A DNA stretch of 12,775 nucleotides from Bryobacterales bacterium (GTDB taxonomy: Bacteria; Acidobacteriota; Terriglobia; Bryobacterales; Bryobacteraceae), in the NCBI GenBank assembly GCA_003487005.1, contig DNFG01000512.1, forward strand, positions 608 through 13,382. Direction: 5' to 3'. How positions within the stretch are numbered: position 1 is the stretch's first letter; every line of letters begins with the position of its first letter. The translations under genes and the position numbers were made by a program. The notes under the pieces are model-generated. The model worked only from the letters and a program-made list of their open reading frames with translations, ran no database searches and was not told where the DNA came from. Positions 1-6,458 of this stretch are shown piece by piece.

Positions 1-1131
1 GCGAGCGCGGCGCGGGTGTGGGGCGCGAATGAGCGGGTGCGGTTGGGGGTGATCGGGTCGGGGGGACGCGGGCAGCATCTGATGCGGATGGCGGCGCAGG
101 CCGGCGGGTGCGAGTTCGTGGGGATCTGCGATGCGTGGGACGTGCGGCGGCGGGAGGCGATGAAGTTTGCGGGCGGGACGGTGGCGGATTACGGCGAGTA
201 TCAGCGGTTGCTGGAGCGGAAGGACGTGGATGCGGTGATCGTGGCGACGCTCGATCACACGCATGCGCCGATCACGGTGGTGGCGTGCGAGGCGGGCAAG
301 GACGTGTTCGTCGAGAAGCCGATGACCTCGCTGCCGGAGCAGGGGGCGGGGATGCTGAAGGCGCAGCGCGAGGGGAAGCGGGTGGTGCAGGTGGGGGTGC
401 AGCAGCGGTCGCTGGCGCATTTTATCGAGGCGAAGCAGCGGTGGGTGGATTCGGGGCGGTTGGGGAAGGTCCACATGGTGCGGACGGTGTGGAACGCGAA
501 TGGGGGTTATCTGACGAAGCCGCCGGCGGGGATGGAGCGGAAGCCGGAAGGGCTGGACTGGGACGCGGTGCTGGGGTGGCTGCCGAAGATTCCGTGGGAT
601 CCGAAGCGGTATTTTAACCGGTTCGCGTATTGGGATTTTTCGACAGGCGGGCAGACGGGGGGGCTGTTTGTCCACATGGTGGATGTGGTGCATTGGTATC
701 TGGGCTTGACGAAGGCGCGGTCGGCGGTGTGTCTGGGGGGGATTTATCAGCACAATGACGGGCGGGATACTCCGGATAATGTGAATGGGATTGTGGAGTA
801 TCACGAGAATCTGACGGTGACGTTCGAGGCAACGATCACGGATCTGCTGGCGGCGGAGTCGGCCGATATCACGTTCTTCGGAGAGGGAGGGCGGTTGAGC
901 ATTTTCCGGCACCGGGCGCGGTTTCTGCCGGCGGGCGGGGGCGAGGCGGAGATGCTGGACCGGTCGCCGGAAGTGGCGCATATGGCGAATTTCCTGGCGT
1001 GCGTCAAGTCGCGGAAAGAGCCGAATGCGACGGTCTATGACGGGCACTACGGGGCGATGGCGTGCCATCTGATGAACATGGCCTACCGGACGCGGCAGCG
1101 CGTGGACTGGCGGCCGGAGTGGACACTGTAA
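1..1131 (+). CDS. Gfo/Idh/MocA family oxidoreductase, 5'-truncated by window edge
   Basis: This is an NAD(P)-dependent dehydrogenase of the Gfo/Idh/MocA family, which oxidises or reduces sugars and cyclitols. Counting from the GTG at base 16, the N-terminal Rossmann fold shows GVIGSGGRG (residues 11-19), and the family EKP motif with its catalytic Lys is at 100-102. The C-terminal domain carries GGLFVHMVDVVHW (215-227), with His220 at the usual catalytic position. The Asp normally four residues before that His is Gly216 here. The frame is open from base 1, and the first five codons (ASAAR) followed by VWGANERVRLGVIG look like the end of an export (Tat-type) signal peptide. The true start is therefore probably outside the window and the GTG at 16 is internal. 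The stop is six bases before the ATG at 1138 of the isomerase gene, so the two are co-transcribed. The family is confident; the substrate is unknown. Confidence 0.92.
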   Translation, partial: ASAARVWGANERVRLGVIGSGGRGQHLMRMAAQAGGCEFVGICDAWDVRRREAMKFAGGTVADYGEYQRLLERKDVDAVIVATLDHTHAPITVVACEAGKDVFVEKPMTSLPEQGAGMLKAQREGKRVVQVGVQQRSLAHFIEAKQRWVDSGRLGKVHMVRTVWNANGGYLTKPPAGMERKPEGLDWDAVLGWLPKIPWDPKRYFNRFAYWDFSTGGQTGGLFVHMVDVVHWYLGLTKARSAVCLGGIYQHNDGRDTPDNVNGIVEYHENLTVTFEATITDLLAAESADITFFGEGGRLSIFRHRARFLPAGGGEAEMLDRSPEVAHMANFLACVKSRKEPNATVYDGHYGAMACHLMNMAYRTRQRVDWRPEWTL

Positions 1132-1136
1132 GGAAG
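1130..1136 (+). promoter_or_regulatory. Shine-Dalgarno for the isomerase gene, decides between two ATGs
   Basis: The purine run AAGGAAG overlaps the stop codon of the upstream oxidoreductase. It lies 1 base before the ATG at 1138 and 4 bases before the ATG at 1141. The second ATG has the more workable spacing, so the protein may lack the first Met. Overlap of the ribosome site with the stop codon suggests translational coupling. Confidence 0.5.
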
Positions 1137-1137
1137 A

Positions 1138-2001
1138 ATGATGACAATTTATCCTGGAATTAATCTTGAATTCATCCGGTGTGAAGACAAGCCGTTTCTG
1201 GCCGGGCTGGACCGGGCCTCGCGGATGGGCTACCAGTGGGTGGAGCCGATGGTCCACAATGGCAGGGAACTGCTGAGCGAAGCGGGCTATTTTCATTCGG
1301 TTTCGCTGGACGAAGATCCGCTGTATATCCGCGATCTGATGCAGCAGTATTGCCTGCGGGCCTCGGGGCTTTCGTCGCACGCGCCGTTGATGCGGCCGGA
1401 GATTTCGGTGCCTTGGCTGGAGCGGGCGATCCGGTTCGCGGCGGCGATCGGGACGCGGGTGGTGAACACGGACGAGGGGATCCGTCCGCCGTGGGTGACA
1501 CGCGAGGAAGCGCTGGACGTGATCAAGTACACGCTGAAGACGGTGCTGCGGACGGCGGAGCGGCATGGCGTCTTTGTGGCGATTGAGCCGCATCAGGAGA
1601 TCACGAAGACGACGGAGGGGCTGTTGTCGATCGTCAATTTGGTGGATTCGCCGATGCTGCGGGTGAACTACGACACGGGCAATGCGTGGCTGGGCGGGGC
1701 GGACCCGTACGAGGGACTGCAAGCGGTGGCGGACCGGGTGGTCCACGTCCACGCGAAGGATATCGATCCGGGGACGGGCGAAGTGCTGCGGGGCAAGTTG
1801 ACGGGTACGCCGGTGGGCTGTGCGTGCGGCGACGGGGTGATCAACTGGCGCAAGGTGACGGAGATTCTGCGGTCGGCGAATTACAACGGCGTGTTGTCGG
1901 TGGAGTGCGGGACACCGGAACAGGCGGAGCGGAGCCTGCACCATCTGAAGACCATTCTGGAGGCCTACGATGAGCACGATGCACTGCGCGTGGTGGATTA
2001 G
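1138..2001 (+). CDS. Sugar phosphate isomerase/epimerase (AP endonuclease 2-like TIM barrel)
   Basis: This is a cytoplasmic TIM-barrel enzyme of the xylose isomerase-like / AP endonuclease family 2 superfamily; relatives isomerise, epimerise, dehydrate or eliminate sugar derivatives using a divalent metal. Candidate metal ligands sit at the ends of successive strands in the expected order: Glu150 (VAIEPHQE), Asp179 (VNYDTGNAW), His205 (VVHVHAKDID) and Glu256 (LSVECG). The segment GDGVINWRKVTEIL (231-244) is a typical late-barrel signature of this family. The length of 287 residues is normal and no signal peptide is seen. The start may be 1138 or 1141 (see ribosome site). It lies directly after the oxidoreductase, and its last 32 bases overlap the ThuA-domain gene. 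The pairing suggests that it acts on the keto-sugar made by the dehydrogenase; this is inference. Confidence 0.9.
   Translation: MMTIYPGINLEFIRCEDKPFLAGLDRASRMGYQWVEPMVHNGRELLSEAGYFHSVSLDEDPLYIRDLMQQYCLRASGLSSHAPLMRPEISVPWLERAIRFAAAIGTRVVNTDEGIRPPWVTREEALDVIKYTLKTVLRTAERHGVFVAIEPHQEITKTTEGLLSIVNLVDSPMLRVNYDTGNAWLGGADPYEGLQAVADRVVHVHAKDIDPGTGEVLRGKLTGTPVGCACGDGVINWRKVTEILRSANYNGVLSVECGTPEQAERSLHHLKTILEAYDEHDALRVVD
1959..1963 (+). promoter_or_regulatory. Shine-Dalgarno inside the isomerase gene for the ThuA gene
   Basis: GGAGG lies six bases before the ATG at 1970, inside the 3' end of the isomerase coding region. It favours 1970 over the second in-frame ATG at 1979 (15 bases away) and supports translational coupling through the 32-base overlap. 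Confidence 0.6.
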
Positions 2002-3481
2002 CGGTCTGCTGCTGGCGGGGACGGCGGCGGCGCCGGGGCAGGAGTTGAAGGACGAGTTCTTTTTCGAGGCGGGCAAGACGCGCGTGCTGATCCTGAGCGG
2101 GCGCAACAATCACGACTGGCGGGCGTCCACGGCGCATCTGCGGCGGATTCTCGAGGCGACAGGGCGGTTCGATGTGCGGGTGACCGAAGAGCCGGCGGGG
2201 CTGACGGCGGAGACGCTGCGGCCGTACGATGTGCTGGTCTCGGATTATTGCGGGCCGCGGTGGGCGGCGCAGGCGGAGGAGGCGGTGGCGGCGTTCGTCC
2301 GGGAAGGGAAGGGGCTGGTGGCCGTGCACGCGGCGTCATATCCGTTCGGGGTGATGCCGGTGCTGACGGCGAAGATGGGGCGGAGCGAGGTGTACGAGAA
2401 GCCGTGGGCTGAGTGGGAGAAGATGCTGGGCGCGCGGTGGCAGAACGGCGATGCGGCGAAGGGGAAGAAGCGGACGGGCCATTCCCGGCGGCACGTTTTC
2501 GAGGTGGAATGGACGGAGACGGCGCACCCGGTGGCGGCGGGGTTGCCGGCAAAGTTCAGGGTGTCGGACGAGTTGTATTCGCGGTTCGTGCTGTCGCCGT
2601 CGATCCGGATTCTGGCGCGGGCGTTCGATGATCCGGCGGTGAACGGGACGGGGCAGCGGGAGGCGATTCTGTGGACGAACGAATACGGGCGGGGACGGGT
2701 GTTTCACACGGCGCTGGGGCACGACGTGGCGGCGATGATGGCGCAGGGGTTTGTGGATTCGTTCGCGCGCGGCGTGGAATGGGCGGCCACGGGCAAGGTG
2801 ACGATCCCGCCGGAACTGGCTCTGGAGCCGAAGGACAAGAACGCGGTACGGGCGCTGCTGGTGGTGGGCGGACATGACCATGATGCTTCGCTGTACCGCG
2901 TGTTTGAAGGGAGCCGGGACCTGCGCGTGAACGTGAATCCCCATCCGGTGGCGTACCGCGGCGATTTGCGGAAACGCTATGACGTGGTGGTGATGTACGA
3001 CATGGTGCAGGAGTTGCCGGAGGATCAAAGGAAGAACCTGCGGGCGTACGCGGAGGCGGGCGGCGGGATCGTGGTGCTGCACCACGCGCTGGCGAATTTT
3101 CAGGACTGGGACTGGTGGCGCGAGATGGCGGGCGGGCTGTACCTGTTGAAGGATCGCGAGGGTTTCGGGAAGGGCTCGACGTACAAGCACGATGTGGACC
3201 TGGAGGCGCGTCCCGCCGCCGATCATCCCGTGGTGCGCGGGTTGCCGCCGATGTGGATCCGGGACGAGACGTACAAGGGAGTCTGGCAGGCGCCGGGGAT
3301 TCTGCCGCTGCTGACCACGAGCGAGGCGACGAGTAATGAAGTGATCGGCTGGATCAGCCCGTACAAGCCGGCGCGGGTGGTGGTGATCCAGTTGGGACAC
3401 GGGCGCGAGGCGCACGAGAACCCCTGGTTTCAGAGACTGCTGCGGAATGCGATGCTGTGGGCCTCGGGGCGGCTGAAGTAG
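1970..3481 (+). CDS. Exported protein with two tandem ThuA (trehalose-utilization-like) domains
   Basis: ThuA domains have a class I glutamine amidotransferase-like fold and are found with sugar oxidoreductases; their exact chemistry is poorly defined. The N-terminus (hydrophobic stretch WWISGLLLAGTAAAPGQ) reads as a Sec signal peptide. Domain 1 covers about residues 38-272 and domain 2 about 293-500. Motifs recur in the same order: VLILSGRNNHDW / LLVVGGHDHDA; YDVLVSDY / YDVVVMYD; GLVAVHAASYPF / GIVVLHHALANF; HPVAAGLPAKFRVSDELY / HPVVRGLPPMWIRDETY; VFHTALGHD / VVIQLGHGRE. The 503-residue length is about twice that of a single ThuA protein and fits this duplication. Start 1970 is chosen from the GGAGG site. 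It is the last gene of a three-gene sugar operon and ends immediately next to the recX stop on the other strand. The fold assignment is firm and the function is not. Confidence 0.9.
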   Translation: MSTMHCAWWISGLLLAGTAAAPGQELKDEFFFEAGKTRVLILSGRNNHDWRASTAHLRRILEATGRFDVRVTEEPAGLTAETLRPYDVLVSDYCGPRWAAQAEEAVAAFVREGKGLVAVHAASYPFGVMPVLTAKMGRSEVYEKPWAEWEKMLGARWQNGDAAKGKKRTGHSRRHVFEVEWTETAHPVAAGLPAKFRVSDELYSRFVLSPSIRILARAFDDPAVNGTGQREAILWTNEYGRGRVFHTALGHDVAAMMAQGFVDSFARGVEWAATGKVTIPPELALEPKDKNAVRALLVVGGHDHDASLYRVFEGSRDLRVNVNPHPVAYRGDLRKRYDVVVMYDMVQELPEDQRKNLRAYAEAGGGIVVLHHALANFQDWDWWREMAGGLYLLKDREGFGKGSTYKHDVDLEARPAADHPVVRGLPPMWIRDETYKGVWQAPGILPLLTTSEATSNEVIGWISPYKPARVVVIQLGHGREAHENPWFQRLLRNAMLWASGRLK

Positions 3482-4006
3482 CTATTCCTCGAAGTCTTCG
3501 AGTTGTTCGGCGGCGTCGGCATGACGTTTGAGGACGCGAATGGACGGCCCGGAGGCAAAGCCGGCGGTGCGGAGGCGGCGGTAGGCCGAGGCAAGCTGGC
3601 GGGGATCCTGGAAAAGGGCGGCGAGATCCTTGCCTCTGTACTTGCGTTCGAGGAACTGTTCGACCTGTTCGGTTTCGTCGATCTGGGCGTAGGCGCCGGA
3701 GACGGCCGAGCGCGCGGTGGCGGGGGCGACGCGTTTCTTGAGGAGGTCGGACAGCACGCGCTGGGCGCCATAGCGGCCACCTCCGGCGCGGGCGCCGGCG
3801 AAATGTTCGGCGAAGCGGGCGTCGTCGAGATAGCCATAGTCCTTCAATTTGGCGATCACCTCGTCGACGGAGGCGGGTTCGGCGGCGCGGGCGGCGAGTT
3901 TGCGGCGGAGTTCGCCGGTGGTGAGGGCGCGGCCCATGAGCAGGCGGACGGCATAGTCCTTCAAGGCGGAGGAATCGAGGGGCGCGGCTTTCTTGCGAAG
4001 GGCCAT
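3482..4006 (-). CDS. recX: Regulatory protein RecX
   Basis: RecX binds RecA and inhibits its filament extension and recombinase activity in the cytoplasm. The 174-residue length is typical. The three-helix modules are visible: RLLMGRALTTGELRRKL (21-37), the diagnostic GYLDDARFAEHF (58-69) with GRYGAQRVLSDLLKKRV (77-93), and a C-terminal module with ERKYRGKD (120-127) and YRRLRTAGF (142-150). The ATG has no recognisable Shine-Dalgarno sequence upstream on its strand (the preceding bases are pyrimidine-rich), so translation may be weak or leaderless. recA is not in the window. The gene faces the ThuA operon tail to tail with no spacer and diverges from the ytxH-like gene across a 106-base gap. 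Confidence 0.92.
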   Translation of the reverse strand: MALRKKAAPLDSSALKDYAVRLLMGRALTTGELRRKLAARAAEPASVDEVIAKLKDYGYLDDARFAEHFAGARAGGGRYGAQRVLSDLLKKRVAPATARSAVSGAYAQIDETEQVEQFLERKYRGKDLAALFQDPRQLASAYRRLRTAGFASGPSIRVLKRHADAAEQLEDFEE

Positions 4007-4112
4007 GGCAGGGGTCTGGCGGAAACGCTTTTCTGATCCCGCCCCTCCAACTTACGTGGGTTACACTGGAGACTGCAAGAGTCGTTCTGGCACGGCAGAA
4101 AGGAGACGAATC
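4007..4112. other. Divergent intergenic region between recX and the ytxH-like gene
   Basis: This 106-base gap must hold the promoters for recX (leftward) and for the ytxH-led operon (rightward). I see a possible -10 (TACACT, 4062-4067) for the rightward genes but no convincing -35 at 16-18 bases. No hairpin or repeat stood out. Confidence 0.4.
4099..4105 (+). promoter_or_regulatory. Strong Shine-Dalgarno for the ytxH-like gene
   Basis: AAAGGAG lies seven bases before the ATG at 4113. It fixes that start in place of the in-frame ATG at 3993, which lies within the recX coding region and would add 40 residues unlike the family. Confidence 0.75.
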
Positions 4113-4439
4113 ATGGAAGAAGATAAAAAAATTCCGTATTTCCTGTTGGGATTGGGCCTGGGGGTGGCGGTCGGCATCCTGTTTGCCCCGAAATCCGGGG
4201 AAGAGACGCGTCAACTGCTGAAGAGCAAGACGGACGAGGGCAAGGAGTATGTGAAACGGCGCACGAACGCTGTTTTGCACGATGCCGAGGAACTGGTGGA
4301 ACGCGGGAAGCGCACCATGGAAAGGCAAAAGGAGCAGATTGTTTCGGCGGTCGAAGCGGGCCGTCAGGCTTACCGCGAGAGCGTAGCCACCCCGCCCGCG
4401 CCGGCGCCCACGGCCGACGACCTGATCGAAGGAGTGTAG
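4113..4439 (+). CDS. YtxH-like small membrane protein
   Basis: This 108-residue protein has the YtxH-family layout. A short charged N-terminus (MEEDKKIPYF) is followed by one glycine-rich membrane helix (LLGLGLGVAVGILFAPKSGE, 11-30). The stretch GILFAPKSGEETR right after it is the family hallmark. A charged helical tail (about 31-90, many Lys, Glu and Arg) and a Pro/Ala-rich segment (APAPT near 100) follow. YtxH proteins are membrane-anchored and in Bacillus subtilis belong to the stress-associated ytxGHJ operon; molecular function is not established. The start at 4113 is set by the AAAGGAG site. The next gene, a DUF948-like protein, starts 25 bases after the stop, which recalls the ytxG-ytxH pairing. 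Confidence 0.85.
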   Translation: MEEDKKIPYFLLGLGLGVAVGILFAPKSGEETRQLLKSKTDEGKEYVKRRTNAVLHDAEELVERGKRTMERQKEQIVSAVEAGRQAYRESVATPPAPAPTADDLIEGV

Positions 4440-4464
4440 GTTGGAAGGGGGAGGTCAAGCATTC

Positions 4465-4974
4465 ATGGCACAATCCGAGACGACATTTCTGCTGATGGCG
4501 ATCGCGGTGGCGATCTCTTCGATCTCGCTGCTGTTGAGTGCGGTGGCCTCCGTCGGGATGTTCCGGGCAGTGAAGCGGCTCGAGGCCAAGATCGAGCCGC
4601 TCGTTCCGGAAGCCATGTCCACATTGAAGGAAGCCCGCGCCGCGATTGCGGAGACCTCCGTGATGGTGCGCGATGTGGGGGAGCGGTCGAAGTCGCTGCT
4701 CGAGCAGTCGCAGTCCCAACTCGAGCACTTCAACGCCGCTCGCGAAGAGGTCACCGGCCGTTTGCGGATTCAGGCCGAGCGGGCGGAACTGGTGCTGGAG
4801 GACTCGCTGCAACGTGTGCAGGAGGTGGTTCACACGCTGCATTCGGGCGTCATGCGGCCCGTTCGTGAGGTTTCGGGTGTGATGAACGGCATCCGGACTG
4901 CATTCACGACGTTCCTGGGCGGACGGCGTCCCTCGGTGGCTCAGGCCACGCACGACGAGGAAATGTTCATCTAG
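4465..4974 (+). CDS. DUF948/YtxG-like membrane-anchored coiled-coil protein
   Basis: From the ATG at 4465 this is 169 residues: an N-terminal membrane helix (FLLMAIAVAISSISLLL, about residues 8-24), then a long amphipathic, probably coiled-coil region (about 33-140) rich in Glu, Arg and Leu, such as RAVKRLEAKIEPLVPEAMST and ERSKSLLEQSQSQLEHF. It ends in a short flexible tail with DEEMFI. This architecture matches DUF948/YtxG-like proteins; the family call rests on architecture and on the adjacent YtxH gene. Two starts compete. ATG 4465 has GGGGGAGG ending 10 bases upstream. TTG 4441 has AAGGAG six bases upstream and would add eight residues (MEGGGQAF). I prefer the ATG because the helix then lies near the N-terminus without a glycine-rich extension. 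Confidence 0.75.
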   Translation: MAQSETTFLLMAIAVAISSISLLLSAVASVGMFRAVKRLEAKIEPLVPEAMSTLKEARAAIAETSVMVRDVGERSKSLLEQSQSQLEHFNAAREEVTGRLRIQAERAELVLEDSLQRVQEVVHTLHSGVMRPVREVSGVMNGIRTAFTTFLGGRRPSVAQATHDEEMFI

Positions 4975-4982
4975 TCCTCTGT

Positions 4983-5001
4983 TGAGCCGATAAGCGGCTC
5001 A
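4983..5001 (+). promoter_or_regulatory. Hairpin abutting the start codon of the HEAT-repeat gene
   Basis: A perfect 7-base-pair stem (TGAGCCG, 4983-4989, with CGGCTCA, 4995-5001) has a five-base loop. Its 3' arm includes the A of the ATG at 5001. No T run follows, so it does not look like an intrinsic terminator. It could mask initiation at 5001 or separate the expression of the upstream and downstream genes. Confidence 0.45.
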
Positions 5002-6449
5002 TGAAGGCAGCTCAGGAGGACTGTGCATGGCTTCGGTCACTCGTAAGTCCGGATGATCCGGGCCGGGTTGCCGGCTTGAGGGACATGGCTGACAGCGCGC
5101 CTTCGCTTTTCCTGGAATGGGCCAAGGCGTCGCTGCGGAACTGTAATGATACCGCTGAGTCCCGTCAGCTCCTGTCGATGCTGACGACCCGAGGCTGGCT
5201 GCCCGGACTGATCCGCGATGTGGCGGCGGAGGATCCGGGTCTCGCCGGAGGAATTGTCCAACTCGGACAGGCGATGCACCCGGGGCTCGAGAGAGAGCTT
5301 TCTGTCCAGGAGGTCGCGACTCCGGGGGATGCGTTCGCCCGTCCTGGAATGGGGATTCCGTCCGGATGCCTTGAGACGATTCAGAAGCTCCTCTCCCTAT
5401 TGCCCGCTCAACAATCCGCACTTGGGCTCAGTCCCCGAAGCCGCGCCCGGCTTGCACAGATCTGCGGGCATTTGTTCCGGCTCCAGCCTTTATGGGAATC
5501 GCTGTTGTTGGATGAAGATGCCCGTGTCAGGGCCACCGCCATTGAAGCGCTGTGGTCACAACCGCCTCCGCCGCCGTCGCGCGACGGCTGGGACGACCGG
5601 CTGTGGGCCATGACGAAGGATCCCAGTCATCGCGTCGCGGTGAACGCACTTGTGGCGCTGTCGCTGGCCGGAGATGAAAGGGCATTGGGTGGGCTGGTCC
5701 GCAAGGCTGAAGAGGGGGAAGGGCTGGTCCGCCTCGCCGCATTCTGGGGAATGGGCCGCAGTGGCGACATCCGGTTCCATGTCTTCATCCGGCAGTGGCG
5801 GCTGAAATTCAGAAACGACATGGCCTCGCTGCGTGGGTCGCTGGCTGCCCTGGTGCGGTTGCGCCAGGCCGAGATGTTGAGCCGCGCGAGCAATGGCCGG
5901 CTTCGGGTCCTCTCCTCGCGCGTCGCCGGCGGCCAGATCGAGATTGAGGCGGTTGCGCCAGGGGCGGGCCCCGAGTTGAGGGGAGGGCATCTGCAGCCCT
6001 GGGCCGGCGATACGCCTGTCTGGGACTACCGGGCCGTGGTCGAATCCCCCGGTCCTGGCTGCCGGGTCCTGTTCATCACCGCTCCCGGAGAAGCCCGGCA
6101 CGAATGGGAGCAGCGCTGGGCCAGCGTGCGGGGCGAGTGCGGCTGCGAGGCGTCGTTCGATCCGGCGGCCGGACCCGGCGGCTGGACCCACATCGTCCTG
6201 CTCGGCGACGAGGCCGCGCCTGGGGCCGCGTTGGCCGAAGCGGGACCAGCCACCCGCATCTACCGGCTAGGCGGGCGGCGCGCCTCGGACTCCGCCGGAG
6301 CCTTCCTTGATCTGGCTGAAGCCTTGCGCTCCGTCTGGGTTCTCCGGCTGCCCGTCCCTCCGCTGGACGCGGGTCCACTGACTTTGCGCCTCCGTTCGCC
6401 GCGCTGGGTGGCCGGTCCCGTCGATGCCTCCGCTTCCCCAGGGCCCTAA
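5001..6449 (+). CDS. HEAT-repeat protein with VWFA-like C-terminal region (unrecognised family)
   Basis: I do not recognise this 482-residue protein as a named family. Residues about 30-300 are mostly helical with HEAT/armadillo-like repeats: LLLDEDARVRATAIEALW (168-185), AMTKDPSHRVAVNALVALSL (203-222) and GEGLVRLAAFWGMGRSGD (239-256). The C-terminal part (about 305-475) is beta/alpha-like, with RVLFITAPG (355-363), WTHIVLLGDE (395-404) and LAEALRSVWVLRLPVP (438-453). Its order and end resemble the last strands of the VWFA-related modules common in Acidobacteriota. No MIDAS DxSxS motif was found, so any such domain would be degenerate. No signal peptide or membrane segment is seen. The start is uncertain: ATG 5001 lacks a Shine-Dalgarno sequence and sits in a hairpin, and ATG 5085 is an in-frame alternative. 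Only nine bases separate the stop from the peptidase gene, so the two are probably expressed together. Confidence 0.7.
   Translation: MKAAQEDCAWLRSLVSPDDPGRVAGLRDMADSAPSLFLEWAKASLRNCNDTAESRQLLSMLTTRGWLPGLIRDVAAEDPGLAGGIVQLGQAMHPGLERELSVQEVATPGDAFARPGMGIPSGCLETIQKLLSLLPAQQSALGLSPRSRARLAQICGHLFRLQPLWESLLLDEDARVRATAIEALWSQPPPPPSRDGWDDRLWAMTKDPSHRVAVNALVALSLAGDERALGGLVRKAEEGEGLVRLAAFWGMGRSGDIRFHVFIRQWRLKFRNDMASLRGSLAALVRLRQAEMLSRASNGRLRVLSSRVAGGQIEIEAVAPGAGPELRGGHLQPWAGDTPVWDYRAVVESPGPGCRVLFITAPGEARHEWEQRWASVRGECGCEASFDPAAGPGGWTHIVLLGDEAAPGAALAEAGPATRIYRLGGRRASDSAGAFLDLAEALRSVWVLRLPVPPLDAGPLTLRLRSPRWVAGPVDASASPGP
5013..5056 (+). other. Strong Shine-Dalgarno plus nine-codon out-of-frame mini-ORF
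   Basis: CAGGAGGA (5013-5020) is the best ribosome site near the start of the HEAT-repeat gene. It serves, at six bases, the ATG at 5027, whose frame is MASVTRKSG followed by TGA at 5054-5056. That ATG is not in the frame of the 482-residue protein. It may be a leader peptide, or the true start with one base gained or lost near 5051. Confidence 0.35.
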
Positions 6450-6458
6450 ACTGGAAGA

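Noticed and set aside
2336..3415. A 359-codon antisense frame over the ThuA gene.
   Set aside because: The His/Arg/Pro-rich translation, without motifs, lies opposite a gene with clear ThuA signatures. It is explained by codon bias.
3993..4112. An upstream ATG (3993) extending the ytxH-like protein by 40 residues.
   Set aside because: It would begin inside the recX coding region and lacks a ribosome site. The ATG at 4113 has AAAGGAG seven bases upstream and gives a normal YtxH length.
3354..4328. A 324-codon minus-strand frame across recX and the ytxH-like gene.
   Set aside because: It lies in a different frame from recX, has a low-complexity Arg/Pro-rich translation, and conflicts with two recognisable genes.
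4111..4953. A 280-codon minus-strand frame over the ytxH/DUF948 pair.
   Set aside because: It is opposite two genes with good ribosome sites and family architecture; no domain is recognisable.
5001..6449. A VWFA domain with a metal-binding MIDAS site in the HEAT-repeat protein.
   Set aside because: No DxSxS motif was found. The resemblance is limited to the order of late strands, so only a degenerate VWFA-like region is suggested.
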